Source: Streptomyces sp. NBC_01750 (lineage in GTDB: Bacteria > Actinomycetota > Actinomycetes > Streptomycetales > Streptomycetaceae). From it: DNA of 64,000 bases. The notes beneath the pieces were generated by a model that worked only from the letters and a program-made list of their open reading frames with translations, did not search any database and was not told the origin of the DNA. Position numbers and translations under genes: made by a program. The first letter of the stretch is position 1, and each line of letters opens with the position of its first letter. The stretch covers positions 4,714,001 to 4,778,000 of the forward strand of contig NZ_CP109137.1 in the NCBI RefSeq assembly GCF_035918095.1. Reading direction: 5' to 3'. Below are positions 1-9,539 of this stretch, in pieces.

Positions 1-438
1 CACTCATGTGGCCCTCAGCGTTCGCGGCCGCGGCCTGATTCTGGTGAGGCACTGTCGCGAAGCGAGAGACCTCGGACGGGCGGCAGAATTACCTGCGCCG
101 CGTCGCACCCGAATCCCTGTCCACGGTTCGCGGGTGCCCGTGACCGGATTCCAGCGGTGGACGGCCACCTCGACGACGCGCTCGGCAGGCTGTCCATCGC
201 CCCGCTGCGGCTGCTGACCACCGCTCAACATGCCCGCACTGCTTTCCTCGTGCGTACGCCGACCCGCGGGCGGTCGTATCGGCCGCCGGAAGCGGCACCC
301 CTCCCGGCCGCCGGAAGCGGCACCTCCCGGTCGCCGGACAGGCAACAGACCGGCGTCATGCGCGAGCCAGGCGCCCGGCTTGTCCGGGACGCCTGGCTCG
401 GGCCACTGCTCCCGCGCGGCTACCGGATGCCGCCGGGA
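1..438. other. No supportable gene
   Basis: Overlapping open frames exist on both strands, as expected at this GC content, but none shows a recognisable motif, a good ribosome binding site or plausible amino-acid composition. The stretch is the downstream flank of the YCII-like gene. A gene cut by the window edge cannot be excluded. Confidence 0.5.
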
Positions 439-795
439 TCAGCCCTCGGCGATCTCGCGGACCTCGGAGGTGACCGTCCAGTGCTCCGGGTGGATCTGCA
501 GGAACCGCTTGGTCCACTCGATGGCCTCGGCCTTGTCCTTGGCCTGCAGGATGGCGTACCCGCCGATGACTTCCTTGCTCTCGGTGAAGGGGCCGTCGGT
601 GTAGCGGAACTTGCCGCCGGACCAGGTGACCCTGGTGCCCTCGGAGGTCGGGGTGAGCCCGGCCGTGTCCAGCATGACCCCAGCCTTGGTGATCTCCTCG
701 AACAGCGCGCCCATGCGCTCCGCGAACTCGGGGCCGGGGTCGCCGGCGGGAGCATTCTCCTCGTCGATACGGATCATCGTCAGGAAACGCGGCAT
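439..795 (-). CDS. YCII-related (DGPF) domain protein
   Basis: The 118-residue product matches the YCII-like (DGPF) family of small dimeric alpha-beta barrel proteins, which are common beside ECF sigma factors. The defining motif DGPFTESKEVIGGY lies at residues 67-80, followed by the usual helix and a HPEHW segment. The start was set at the ATG preceded by GGAGTCACC; the open frame runs far upstream, but that part is low-complexity and antisense to the cupredoxin region. No enzymatic activity is established for most members. The adjacent ECF sigma pair fits the association known for the family, although spacing and strand argue against an operon. Confidence 0.85.
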   Translation of the reverse strand: MPRFLTMIRIDEENAPAGDPGPEFAERMGALFEEITKAGVMLDTAGLTPTSEGTRVTWSGGKFRYTDGPFTESKEVIGGYAILQAKDKAEAIEWTKRFLQIHPEHWTVTSEVREIAEG

Positions 796-951
796 GGTGA
801 CTCCTCGGTCGGGAGGACAGGGGCTTTCCCTGGCTCTCGCCCCTGTGTCGAACGGGAATCGGCGGGATCGACAGCTCTCCAGGAATTCTTCTGAGAACTT
901 TCCGGCACGGCCACCGCAGTGGTCCGGTCCCGGCCGCCGGTGATCGCGGAG

Positions 952-992
952 CAAGGCCGTCCGGCCGCGGAGGAGCGGGGCGGACGGCCTTG
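952..992. terminator. Inverted repeat, probable terminator
   Basis: Two perfect 12-base arms (CAAGGCCGTCCG at 952-963 and its complement at 981-992) enclose a 17-base loop. It lies between two minus-strand genes, downstream of the cupredoxin gene and upstream of the YCII gene, so it probably separates the two transcription units. No T-run follows, which is normal in Streptomyces. Confidence 0.6.
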
Positions 993-1118
993 CCGGTCCG
1001 GTTCGCGGCCCTCGTACCGCCTGAAGCCGCAGTGAAACCGCGGTGAAGCCCACCTCGGGGCCGTCGCCTGTCCCGGGCGTCCCTGCCGCGCTCAGGAGCG
1101 GGTTTCGGGCCCGCACGC

Positions 1119-1583
1119 TCAGTAGCCGTTGCTGTTCTGCGGGGTCCTGTTCACAGGCGCACTGCTTCCACCCACGGTGATCTTCGTCTTCATGCCCAGG
1201 TCCTTGTGCCCGTCCACGGGGCAGTAGATCTCGTAGGTGCCGGACTTCAAGGTCACCTCGAGCGTCCCGGAGGCCCCGGGGGCGAGGGTCTTGGTGCGGT
1301 GCTCCCCGGCGGGGCCTTCGATTTCCAGGGCGTGGTCGTGGTGGCCGCTGTTCCTGGCGACGAAGGTGTAGGAGCCCGGCTTGAACGTTTTCTGCGACAG
1401 TGCGATGTGGAAGTCGGTCAGGTCGGCGTTCACCTGCGTCACTCCCGGTTCGACGCTCTTCTTCGGGGGCGTGGAAGTGGTCGAGCCGCCTCCGTTCCCA
1501 CCTCCGCAGCCCGCGAGCACGCCCGCCAGCGCTCCGGCTGCCAGCCCCAGCACCACGCGGTTTCGGGTGAGTGTCCTTGTCAT
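1119..1583 (-). CDS. Cupredoxin-fold (blue copper) lipoprotein
   Basis: This 154-residue exported protein has an N-terminal signal with lipobox LAGC (Cys26), a Gly/Ser/Thr-rich linker and a cupredoxin domain over residues 50-138. Type 1 copper ligands are visible: His in the HHDH cluster (81-84), then Cys121, His126 and Met131 in the spacing C-x4-H-x4-M typical of plastocyanin-like domains. It is therefore probably a membrane-anchored electron carrier or copper-binding protein on the outer face of the membrane. It is transcribed divergently from the ECF sigma factor gene, which may regulate it through the shared 1584-1754 region; that link is inference. The redox partner is unknown. Confidence 0.85.
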   Translation of the reverse strand: MTRTLTRNRVVLGLAAGALAGVLAGCGGGNGGGSTTSTPPKKSVEPGVTQVNADLTDFHIALSQKTFKPGSYTFVARNSGHHDHALEIEGPAGEHRTKTLAPGASGTLEVTLKSGTYEIYCPVDGHKDLGMKTKITVGGSSAPVNRTPQNSNGY

Positions 1584-1754
1584 GGCTCAGCCCTCGGTAG
1601 AAGCTCCGTTGTGCAGTTCTTACGGATGAACCGCGCCGAGGGATTGGCCGGTTTGGCTGTGGGCGCCTTCGGCGGGCGGCGGGTGGAAAATAGGAGAGTG
1701 ACTTCCCGTGGAGACGGAGCAATCCCTTCGGGGAGGCCGACCGTATTCACTGAT

Positions 1755-2333
1755 ATGCAGAGAATGGGCCTCCCTCTCGGACGCGCATCGGACGAGGCAC
1801 TGCTGTCCGGGCTGGCTACAGGCGATCCGGAGATCGCCGTTGCGTTCGTGCGCCGCTTTCAGCGTGTGGTTTTCGGCGTCGCCATCGCGGTCATCGGCGA
1901 TTCCCAGCTCGCCGAGGACATCGCGCAGCAGACTTTCGAGCGGGCGTGGCGGCACGCCCAGATCTACGATTCCCGCCGCGGGTCCGTGAAGACCTGGCTG
2001 ACGACCATCGCGCACAACCTGGCGATCGACGCGGTGCGGGCGCGCAGAAGCCGTCCTGTCGCGCCGGAGGATCTGGACGCGCTTCTCGACATCGTGACCG
2101 ACACCCCCGAGCAGCGGGCGATCGCCGACGAGACGGCGGTCCGGATACGGACCGCCGTGGCGGATCTGCCACGGGACCAGGCCCGCGCCCTGGTGATGGC
2201 GGGAATCTATGGGATGACCGGCCAGCAGATTGCCGTATTCGAGCGGATTCCGCTGGGCACGGCGAAGAGCCGGATCAGGTCTGCGATGGGCAAACTGCGG
2301 GCGGCCCTGGAGGCCGAGGAGCGTCGGCCATGA
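1755..2333 (+). CDS. ECF-family RNA polymerase sigma factor
   Basis: The 192-residue product has the two-domain layout of ECF sigma factors: region 2 (about residues 15-90, with the AEDIAQQTFERAW segment) and a C-terminal region 4 helix-turn-helix (about 135-185, ending GTAKSRIRSAMGKLR). The ATG at 1755 gives normal family length; longer in-frame starts run antisense through the cupredoxin gene. Its stop overlaps the next start by 4 bp, so it is translationally coupled to the anti-sigma factor. The specific stress signal and target promoters cannot be told from sequence. Confidence 0.92.
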   Translation: MQRMGLPLGRASDEALLSGLATGDPEIAVAFVRRFQRVVFGVAIAVIGDSQLAEDIAQQTFERAWRHAQIYDSRRGSVKTWLTTIAHNLAIDAVRARRSRPVAPEDLDALLDIVTDTPEQRAIADETAVRIRTAVADLPRDQARALVMAGIYGMTGQQIAVFERIPLGTAKSRIRSAMGKLRAALEAEERRP

Positions 2334-3028
2334 GCTACCTGACCTGTGATCGGCTGAAGGAGCTCGCCGCCGAGCTGGCGCTGGGCGTTCTCCCGGCCCA
2401 GGAGCGCGCCCAGGCGGTCGCCCACCTGGACCGCTGTCCCGGCTGCCGGGAACACGTCGAGCAGCTGACCCTGGTGGGAGACGGCCTGCTCGGTCTCCTT
2501 CCGGGCTCCGAGCCGCCGGTCGGCTTCGAGACCCGCGTCGCGAGCCGGCTGAGCCCATCCTGGGCGGCGCCGCGCCGGCGCCGGCGCCTGCGGTTGCGTC
2601 CGCGCATCGCGGCCGCCGCCGGCGCCCTGGCGATCGCCTTCGGCTCCGGCTTCGGCGGCTGGGCCGTCGGCACGGCCGTCGACCAGGCTCCCGCCATCTC
2701 CGCGAAAGCGGCCCAGGAGAACCACGCTCTCCTGCGGGCACCCCTCCTCGCCGGCCACCACGAAGTGGGCCGGATATTCGCCTATCCGGGTTCGCCGGGC
2801 TGGGTGTACATGTCCGTCGACCTCGAGGGGGCCGATGGAACGGTCCACTGCCGGCTCGTACGCTCCGACGGCACCACGGTTCCCATCGGCTCGTTCTCCC
2901 TCAAGGGCGGCTACGGCTACTGGGGCGCCCCGGTCGCCGTGGACCCCGCGACGGCGTCCGGCGCCCGGCTGCTGGCCTCCGACGGTTCCGTCCTCGCCAT
3001 CGCGCACTTCCCGCCGCAGAACCGCTAG
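2330..3028 (+). CDS. Zinc-finger (ZAS) membrane anti-sigma factor
   Basis: This 232-residue protein carries the zinc anti-sigma motif H-x3-C-x2-C (His32, Cys36, Cys39 in HLDRCPGC) in a cytoplasmic N-terminal domain. A basic stretch (81-92), one transmembrane helix (about 93-115) and an extracytoplasmic domain of about 115 residues follow. The layout is that of anti-sigma factors which hold the coupled ECF sigma at the membrane and release it on a signal sensed outside. The ATG overlaps the sigma stop codon. The C-terminal domain resembles the RskA-type sensory part, but its ligand is unknown. Confidence 0.9.
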   Translation: MSYLTCDRLKELAAELALGVLPAQERAQAVAHLDRCPGCREHVEQLTLVGDGLLGLLPGSEPPVGFETRVASRLSPSWAAPRRRRRLRLRPRIAAAAGALAIAFGSGFGGWAVGTAVDQAPAISAKAAQENHALLRAPLLAGHHEVGRIFAYPGSPGWVYMSVDLEGADGTVHCRLVRSDGTTVPIGSFSLKGGYGYWGAPVAVDPATASGARLLASDGSVLAIAHFPPQNR

Positions 3029-3583
3029 GTAACGGGGAACGACGACGGTCGGCCCCCGGGCCCCGGCGTTCCTGTGCCGGAGCCGGAGACGGGCTCAGCC
3101 GTCCCGAAGCGGTTCAGCACCTGATGGGAAAGCTCCACCTCACGCGGGGTGTACGCACCGGCGGCGGCGGCGGAGTGTGTGAGCAACTCGGTCATACCGT
3201 AAGGCGCTTCGACACCAGATCCACGGCTGCCACCCGGAGCCCGGCACCCCACGCGCGGGGCGGCGCAGCGAGGTGAACCGCGTCATCGATTACCCGGAAC
3301 AGCCCACCACGGCCGGAGTTGACGCCACCGTCCGCATTCGCCATGGGCGGGATCTGAAAGGCGCCATCAGGGAGCCCGCCTGACGATCAGTCAGTTTTGT
3401 TCACGGCGCCTTCGGAGGCCGCTTTACCGGCGCGCCCTTCCGGCGTGAACGAGGGTCGAATGTTTGAAGAATCCACTTATGCGTGTCCTTTTTGGGCTAT
3501 GCATGACAGGGACATGACGGCACGCTTGAGCCGCCTCGTGAGAGCCCACGGGGTGCACGGCCCCCCACCCACGGAGGTCACGC
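3029..3583. other. Intergenic region with possible gene remnants
   Basis: No complete gene is supported. A short plus-strand frame near 3270-3382 ends in a coding-like peptide (ATVRIRHGRDLKGAIREPA, then stop) without a start, possibly the tail of a lost gene. The promoter of the phospholipase gene should lie in the AT-richer part around 3385-3560. Confidence 0.4.
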
Positions 3584-4081
3584 ATGCGTCGTCGTTTCGT
3601 CTTACCCGTCGGTGCCGCCGTTCTGACGGTGCCCATCGCCCTGATCCCGGCCGCGTCCGCCTCGGCGGCCCCCGCGGACAAGCCCCAAGTCCTCAGCTCC
3701 TGGACCCAGACGAGCGCCTCGAGCTACAACGCCTGGAACGCCGCCCGCCAGAACCAGGGCGCCTGGGCCGCATACGGCTTCGACTGGTCGACGGACTACT
3801 GCAGCTCCTCGCCCGACAACCCGTTCGGCTTCCCCTTCCAAACGGCCTGCGCCCGCCACGACTTCGGCTACCGCAACTACAAGGCGGCCGGCACCTTCTC
3901 CGCCAACAAGGCCCGTGTCGACTCCGCGTTCTACGAGGACCTCAAGCGCGTCTGCGCCAACTACTCGGGCGCCACCCGCTCGGCGTGCAACGGCACTGCC
4001 TGGACGTACTACCACGCGGTCGACATCTTCGGTTACTCGGCGGCCGAGGCAGGCGCCGACAAGCTGAAGCAGGCCGCCTGA
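3584..4081 (+). CDS. Secreted prokaryotic phospholipase A2
   Basis: This 165-residue preprotein of the prokaryotic phospholipase A2 family hydrolyses the sn-2 ester of phospholipids. A Sec signal covers residues 1-29 (n-region MRRR, cleavage near ASAS-A). The mature part has the catalytic pair His92-Asp93 in CARHDFGYRNYK and cysteines positioned for two disulfides (73/89 and 118/126, approximately), as in the Streptomyces violaceoruber enzyme. The start is fixed by GGAGG nine bases upstream. It is monocistronic. Calcium dependence is expected from the family, not shown here. Confidence 0.92.
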   Translation: MRRRFVLPVGAAVLTVPIALIPAASASAAPADKPQVLSSWTQTSASSYNAWNAARQNQGAWAAYGFDWSTDYCSSSPDNPFGFPFQTACARHDFGYRNYKAAGTFSANKARVDSAFYEDLKRVCANYSGATRSACNGTAWTYYHAVDIFGYSAAEAGADKLKQAA

Positions 4082-4302
4082 TGGGCACCCTCTCCCCAGC
4101 CTGACAACTGATGCCGCGTCACCGAGTCCGGGCGCCGGTGCGCCCGGACTCGGTGTGCCGGTGGCCGGACCCGGCTCGCACCGATCATCCGGCGACCACC
4201 GTTGCCACCCCGACCGTGCTCACCGCACGGACGCCCCATGAGCGGGATCCGTCGACAGGGGCGAGAGTGGCATTGGCGTACTCCCGCGGATCGGAGGCTT
4301 CC

Positions 4303-5832
4303 ATGAGCGGCCGGGACACACAGAGCCCGCAGTGTCTGGTGACAGGCGCCACGGGGTACATCGGAGGCCGGCTGGTGCCCGAATTGCTGGACGCCGGATA
4401 CCGCGTACGGTGCATGGCCCGGTCTCCCGACAAGCTGCGCGACCACCCCTGGGCAGGACGAGCCGAGGTGGTACGCGGGGATGTGAGCGATCCGGATTCG
4501 GTCGGTGACGCTCTGCGCGGTATCGACGTCGCCTACTACCTCGTGCACGCCCTGCGGGCCGGGGACGACTTCGAGGAAGCCGACCGGAAGGCAGCCCGGC
4601 TGTTCGCCGAGCGGGCCCAGGCCGCGGGCGTACGCCGCATCGTCTACCTGGGCGGGCTGACCCCGGCCGGTGTGCCGGAACGCGAACTGTCACCCCATCT
4701 GCGGTCCCGGGCCGAGGTCGGCGAGACCTTCCTCCGCGCGGCTGTGCCGGCGACCGTGCTCCGCGCCGCGGTCATCATCGGATCGGGTTCGGCGTCCTTC
4801 GAGATGCTGCGCTACCTCACCGAACGGCTACCGGCCATGGTCACCCCGAGATGGGTCGGCACCCGCATCCAGCCGATCGCCGTCCGGGACGTGCTGCGGT
4901 ATCTGGTGGGCAGCGCGGGGATGCCCGACGAGGTGAACCGCGCGTTCGACATCGGCGGGCCCGACGTCGTGACATACGAGAAGATGATGCGGCGGTACGC
5001 GGTGGTGGCCCGCCTGCCCCACCGCCTCATCCTGCGCGTACCGATGCTCACACCCCGTCTCTCCGGCCTGTGGATCGGCCTGATCACTCCCGTTCCCGCC
5101 TCCCTCGCCCGGCCGCTGGCCGAGTCGCTGCGTCACGAGGTCGTCTGCCGCGAGCACGACATCGCCGAGTACGTACCGGACCCGCCCGGTGCACCGATCG
5201 GCTTCGACCAGGCCCTGACCCTGGCCCTTCGGCGCGTACGTGACGCTCAGGTCACCACCCGCTGGTCCTCCGCCTCGCTGCCCGGCGCTCCGAGCGATCC
5301 CCTGCCCTCGGACCCGGACTGGGCCGGGGGCAGCCTCTACACCGACCGGCGCGTGCTCGCCGTCGACGCGTCACCGAAGGCACTGTGGCAGGTCATCGAG
5401 GGGATCGGCGGTGACAACGGCTGGTACTCCTTCCCGCTCGCCTGGGCCGTACGGGGCTGGCTCGACCGGCTGGTCGGAGGCACCGGACTCCGCCGCGGCC
5501 GCCGGGACGCCGCGCGGCTGCGGGTGGGCGACTCGCTGGACTTCTGGCGCGTGGAGGAGATCGAACAGGGCCGGCTGCTGCGGTTGCGTGCCGAGATGCG
5601 CCTGCCGGGGCTCGCCTGGCTGGAGATGCGCTCCGACCGGGACGGGCAGGGCCGGACCCGCTATCGGCAGCGGGCGCTGTTCCACCCGCACGGTCTGCTC
5701 GGGCATGTCTACTGGTGGAGCGTGTCGCCGTTCCATGCGGTCGTGTTCGGCGGCATGGCCCGCAACATCGCGAAGGCCGCACTCCAGGCGGACGCCTCCC
5801 ATGACGGCCAGGGAGCGGCGACTCCGGGCTGA
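4303..5832 (+). CDS. NAD(P)-binding SDR protein fused to DUF2867
   Basis: The 509-residue protein has an N-terminal extended/atypical SDR Rossmann domain (nucleotide motif TGATGYIGG at 14-22; YLVHAL and GGLTP segments follow) over about residues 8-290. A C-terminal DUF2867 domain begins near 345 (the part rich in WYSFPLAW, SLDFWRVEE and FHPHGLLGHVYWW). This architecture is common in actinobacteria and usually annotated as an NAD-dependent epimerase-like oxidoreductase of unknown substrate. The start follows GGAGG at 7 bp; upstream in-frame codons lack a binding site. Monocistronic. Confidence 0.88.
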   Translation: MSGRDTQSPQCLVTGATGYIGGRLVPELLDAGYRVRCMARSPDKLRDHPWAGRAEVVRGDVSDPDSVGDALRGIDVAYYLVHALRAGDDFEEADRKAARLFAERAQAAGVRRIVYLGGLTPAGVPERELSPHLRSRAEVGETFLRAAVPATVLRAAVIIGSGSASFEMLRYLTERLPAMVTPRWVGTRIQPIAVRDVLRYLVGSAGMPDEVNRAFDIGGPDVVTYEKMMRRYAVVARLPHRLILRVPMLTPRLSGLWIGLITPVPASLARPLAESLRHEVVCREHDIAEYVPDPPGAPIGFDQALTLALRRVRDAQVTTRWSSASLPGAPSDPLPSDPDWAGGSLYTDRRVLAVDASPKALWQVIEGIGGDNGWYSFPLAWAVRGWLDRLVGGTGLRRGRRDAARLRVGDSLDFWRVEEIEQGRLLRLRAEMRLPGLAWLEMRSDRDGQGRTRYRQRALFHPHGLLGHVYWWSVSPFHAVVFGGMARNIAKAALQADASHDGQGAATPG

Positions 5833-5902
5833 CGCCGTCCGTCATGACCCGGCGGGTTCCGGCAGCTTGGAGGGGACGGGGTGCACGGTGGACGGGGGCA
5901 GG

Positions 5903-6397
5903 TCATCCGGCCGGGGTCTCACCCGGCTCTCCGGCGCCACCTCCCTCCGCACCGGCCTCGTCCACCCGGGCGGCCTGTTCATTGCCCCGGCTGACGACGG
6001 GCAGCGCCCGCACCAGGTCGGGGGGAAGGGCGAGCCCCTCCTCGGTGGACGGGTTGACCGCCAGCCACAGGTCGTCCGCCGGCCAATTCGCGGCCAGCTC
6101 GACGACGGGGATGCGGAGCGCGGTACCGGGGTCCACCCCGGCCGCGAGCAGCGCGTCCTCGGTCGTGAAGACCGGGATGTACCGAGTGCCGTCCTGTTCG
6201 ATCACCGGCAGGGCGATGGAGCCCTCGGGACGCTCGTCCTCGCCCTCGGCCGGCGGTGCCTGTGGCAACAGGGCCACGCTGTTCGCCAGATCGACCAGGG
6301 CGGCCCGGGTGTCCGCGGCCTCCGCTGCGGACTGGGCTCCGCCGGTGGACGGTGCCTCGGTCGGGGGCGCGTGTTCGTCGGGGCTCGAGGTGCCCAT
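5903..6397 (-). CDS. SseB N-terminal domain protein
   Basis: The 164-residue protein resembles the SseB N-terminal domain family, often found in Streptomyces: a core of about 110 residues with IALPVIEQDGTRYIPVFTT, then AALRIPVVELAANWP-type and WLAVNPSTEEGLALPP segments. Both termini are acidic, Pro/Ala-rich and probably disordered. The start chosen (ATG 6397) has GAGGAC upstream; a longer frame exists but begins with arginine-rich shadow sequence. Function in actinobacteria is unknown. It is convergent with the SDR gene. Confidence 0.8.
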   Translation of the reverse strand: MGTSSPDEHAPPTEAPSTGGAQSAAEAADTRAALVDLANSVALLPQAPPAEGEDERPEGSIALPVIEQDGTRYIPVFTTEDALLAAGVDPGTALRIPVVELAANWPADDLWLAVNPSTEEGLALPPDLVRALPVVSRGNEQAARVDEAGAEGGGAGEPGETPAG

Positions 6398-6713
6398 GAC
6401 GTGTCCTCTCGTCGGCGTTGCTACTGGCCACCCGCTCGAACGGGTGGGCACGGGTTGCCGCAGTCGCCGCCGGATGCCGCCCAGCGGCACGGGGCCGGGG
6501 CAAGCGTGGCAATCCCATCAAGGCTATGCCGCCCGGCGTTCTGTGCCACCTTCTCGATCACGGCATGGGTGGTGATCGAGGCCGGTCCTCTCGTACGCCC
6601 CTCGCGGGCGGAGGGACCGGCGAGTCGTGCGGTACGGCGCGTCGGAGCCGGGTTCGGCCCGTCGTAGGGCGACGATCGTCGAGATGTCATCCGTACAGCA
6701 GGAGGGATCTGTC

Positions 6714-7139
6714 GTGGCCACCACGCGCAACGCACACACCGAGTGGGAAGGCGACCTGCTCAAGGGCTTGGGAGAGGTCACGCTCGACTCCTCGGGAGTC
6801 GGCCACTTCCCGGTGACCTGGGCTTCTCGCGCCGAGGAACCTCAAGGGAAGACCAGCCCCGAGGAGCTGATCGCCGCCGCCCACTCCAGCTGCTTCTCCA
6901 TGGCTCTGTCGAACACGCTCACCAAGGCCGGAACACCACCGACGCAGCTCACGACCAAGGTCGCGGTCACCTTCGAGCCGGGCACCGGCATCACCGGAAT
7001 CCACCTCACGGTGCAGGGCCAGGTGCCGGGTGTCGACGAGGCTGCCTTCAAGGCGGCGGCCGAGGACGCGAAGATCAACTGTCCGGTGAGCAAAGCCCTC
7101 ACGGGCACGACGATCGGGCTCACCGCCGCCCTGTCCTGA
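6714..7139 (+). CDS. OsmC-family peroxiredoxin
   Basis: This 141-residue OsmC/Ohr-type protein is a thiol peroxidase thought to reduce organic hydroperoxides. The two redox cysteines are present: Cys60 in AAHSSCFSMALS and Cys123 in INCPVSKAL. Length equals typical OsmC. GTG 6714 is preferred because GGAGGG lies just upstream; an ATG at 6684 is possible but would place that binding site inside the gene. It is monocistronic and cytoplasmic. Confidence 0.92.
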   Translation: MATTRNAHTEWEGDLLKGLGEVTLDSSGVGHFPVTWASRAEEPQGKTSPEELIAAAHSSCFSMALSNTLTKAGTPPTQLTTKVAVTFEPGTGITGIHLTVQGQVPGVDEAAFKAAAEDAKINCPVSKALTGTTIGLTAALS

Positions 7140-7313
7140 CCCACGGGCGCGTGGCGCCGTCAGCCGCCGGTCCGGGCGGCGGCGACATCGCCGAGGGCAT
7201 CGAACGCGCCCGTGTCGGTCAGCCGCGGTCGTCGTGGTTGCGGCACGGTGCGGTACAGGTTGCCCGGGCCGCACGAAACGTCGAAGTGACCGTCCCTGAC
7301 TCCGGCGCAGGGA

Positions 7314-8147
7314 TCAGCCGATGCACACGACGACCAGGCACAGCTGCGTCGGTGAGGCCGGATCTCCCGCCGACGTTGTCGGCAGAACGTTCACAGTCGA
7401 TGTGCCCGCACTGGGGCGTTCGGTGGAAGCAGCGGCGGGCGCGGTGGTCGCGGCGGGTGGGGCCGGGGCGTCGGCGCTGCCGACGTGCGTCCCCTTGGCC
7501 GGCTCCGGTGTGGTGTGCAGCCTTGCGCTCGGGGCGGCGGTGGGCCGGGCCGTGGCGGCGGTCTTCGGCTGTCCGCCCGTCGTCGCGGTGGGAGGCAGGG
7601 CGACGGTGGCGCTCCGCTGCCGGCTGGTTGCCGGTGGGCGGGTGCTGGGATGCCGGGGAGCCACGGTGTCGGGCTGCTCCGATGCCGAGTCGGTTGCCGA
7701 CTCGGTGGTCGCTGTCCGGGGCGTGGCCGCGGTCACCGGCTCCGGCGGTGAGGCTGCCTGGCTGGTGGAAGACTTGGTGGTCGGCAGCGCGGCAACAGTC
7801 AGGCCGCCGCCGACAAGGGCAACGGCCGTCGCGGCCACGGCCCGACGGCGGTTCTTCTTCCAACGTGCCAGCTGCCGGCGCCGAGCGGCCCGGCCCGTGC
7901 CCGCCGCATCCGTCGTCGCGCCCTCGGATGCTCCGCTGCCGACCGGTGCGGCATCGGAGTGATGGGTGCCGGGGTAGGACCCAGGGGCCGGGACATCCTC
8001 GCGCCATGCCTGCCTCGCCGGTGTGGAGGCGACCGTGCCGTGGTGGCGATGGGCCGGCGGCGGGGCGATGTCGGGAGCGTATGCGCCGCACCCCGGACAC
8101 ACGAGCGCCCCATTGAGATTCCGGCGGCACGAGGAGCAGTAGTCCAT
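7314..8147 (-). CDS. SCO2400-like zinc-ribbon membrane protein
   Basis: The 277-residue protein begins with a zinc ribbon (MDYCSSCRRNLNGALVCPGC: two C-x2-C pairs). A basic cytoplasmic stretch (ARRRQLARWKKNRRR), one transmembrane helix at about residues 112-128 and a long Thr/Pro/Ala-rich extracytoplasmic tail of about 140 residues follow, ending LCLVVVCIG. This matches a family found in Streptomyces under the name SCO2400. The role is unknown; the layout suggests a membrane-tethered protein with a disordered external region. The start at the zinc ribbon is chosen because upstream codons do not resemble the family. Confidence 0.7.
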   Translation of the reverse strand: MDYCSSCRRNLNGALVCPGCGAYAPDIAPPPAHRHHGTVASTPARQAWREDVPAPGSYPGTHHSDAAPVGSGASEGATTDAAGTGRAARRRQLARWKKNRRRAVAATAVALVGGGLTVAALPTTKSSTSQAASPPEPVTAATPRTATTESATDSASEQPDTVAPRHPSTRPPATSRQRSATVALPPTATTGGQPKTAATARPTAAPSARLHTTPEPAKGTHVGSADAPAPPAATTAPAAASTERPSAGTSTVNVLPTTSAGDPASPTQLCLVVVCIG

Positions 8148-8488
8148 CTGCGATCTTTCTGTGCTGACTGCGCCGCCAGGGACGCCGGCGACCTGCTTCG
8201 AGTTCGCACGCGGGATCGAGTGGGCTCTAACGCTACTGGCACCCGCCGAAGGTGATGCGCAGCCCTTGTGACGCTGCTGCAAAGATCTGCTGGCGGTGGC
8301 ACCTCGCACTCACGGACATGTCGTCATGAATGCGGGGATGCGAGCCTGGACTTCGCGGCGTGTCTTTCGTGCGGTCCTCCGGCGGGGTCACCACAAGGCT
8401 CGTGCGGTCCGCGTGCCACCGCCCCGCGGCGCGAAGGGCGCAAGGGGCGCAAGGGGTCCGGTGTGCAGCCTGCGCAGTCCATGGGCCT
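8148..8488. other. Intergenic region, no gene seen
   Basis: It holds the promoter side of the zinc-ribbon gene and the 3' flank of ku. Short GC-rich repeats (GCGCAAGGG-type at about 8437-8455) occur. No coding-like peptide is seen. Confidence 0.4.
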
Positions 8489-9421
8489 CTAGGCGCTCTT
8501 CGGTTTCCTGCCGGTGGCCTTCTTGGCGGGCGCCTTCTTGGACGCGGTCTTCTTGGCGGCCGCCGTGCTCTTCTTGGCCGCTGTCTTCTTCGCGGCGCCC
8601 TTCTTGGGCATGTCGTGGACGGTGGCGTGTCCGCCACTCTCGCCGCGGGATTCCTTTGCTGCCGCGACGGAGGCGTTCAGGGCGGACATCAGGTCGACGA
8701 CCTGCCCCGCGGGCTCCTGCCCGCTCTCCGCCTGGGGCGGGGTCCTGCCCGCGGCCTTGGCGACGATGACTTCTTCGAGGGCTTCGCGGTAGTGGTCCGT
8801 GTAGCCGGAGATGTCGTCGGCAGCCATGGTTTCCATGAGCTGGATCGCGGCGTCGATCTCGGAGTCGTCCAGTTCGACCGGCTTGGGTGTGAGCTCGGCC
8901 GGGTCGCGGATCTCGTCGGGCCACCTCATGGAGTGCAGGACGATCGCGTTCTCCTTGATGCGCAGGAGTCCGAGGCGCTCCCGGTTGTGCCATGCGAACT
9001 TGGCGACGGCGACCTTCGCGCTGCGCTCCAGGGCCTTGCGCAGCAGCACGTAGGGCTTGGCGGCGACGGCCCCGTCGGCAGCGAGGTAGTAGGAGTCGCC
9101 GATGCGCACCGGGTCGATGCTGTCGGCGGGCACGAACGCGACGATCTCGATGGCCTTCGCGGTGGGCAGCGGGATGCTGTCGAGGTCTTCGTCGGTGACC
9201 TGGACGATGGTGTCCTTGGAGACCTCGTAGCCCTTGCCGATCTCGTCGCTCCGCAGCTGCTTGCCGTCGATCTCGCACACCTTGCGGGTGCGGATCCGGC
9301 CCTCGTCCTCCAGGTGGTACTGGTGGAAGCTGATCGAGCGGTTCTCGGTGGCCGGCAGCACCTTGACAGGGATCGTGACCAGGCCGAACGAGATCGCACC
9401 ACTCCACACGGGCCTCGGCAT
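8489..9421 (-). CDS. ku: Non-homologous end-joining protein Ku
   Basis: The 310-residue bacterial Ku forms a homodimeric ring that binds DNA ends and recruits LigD. The N-terminus MPRPVWSGAISFGLVTIPVK is diagnostic, and the Ku core continues to about residue 255 (YHLEDEGRI, EVSKDTIVQVTDEDL, LHSMRWPDEIRDP). The last 45 residues are a Lys/Ala-rich tail (KKTAAKKSTAAAKK) like the DNA-binding extensions of other actinobacterial Ku proteins. No ligD is adjacent. The ATG sits at the family start; the frame continues 21 codons upstream without similarity. A broken second copy lies at 24050. Confidence 0.95.
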   Translation of the reverse strand: MPRPVWSGAISFGLVTIPVKVLPATENRSISFHQYHLEDEGRIRTRKVCEIDGKQLRSDEIGKGYEVSKDTIVQVTDEDLDSIPLPTAKAIEIVAFVPADSIDPVRIGDSYYLAADGAVAAKPYVLLRKALERSAKVAVAKFAWHNRERLGLLRIKENAIVLHSMRWPDEIRDPAELTPKPVELDDSEIDAAIQLMETMAADDISGYTDHYREALEEVIVAKAAGRTPPQAESGQEPAGQVVDLMSALNASVAAAKESRGESGGHATVHDMPKKGAAKKTAAKKSTAAAKKTASKKAPAKKATGRKPKSA

Positions 9422-9539
9422 GAGGCACCTCCTCCACCGCCGGAGTGCCAGCCTAGAACGCCCCAAAAGCTTCAGCATGTCCAAGGGGGCCGGTCATCTC
9501 CCCTGCGCACTAAATCGAACACATGATTGAATTGCGGGC

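Noticed and set aside
157..894. Long plus-strand ORF at left edge
   Set aside because: It lies antisense to the YCII-like gene and has shadow composition (Gly/Arg/Pro-rich).
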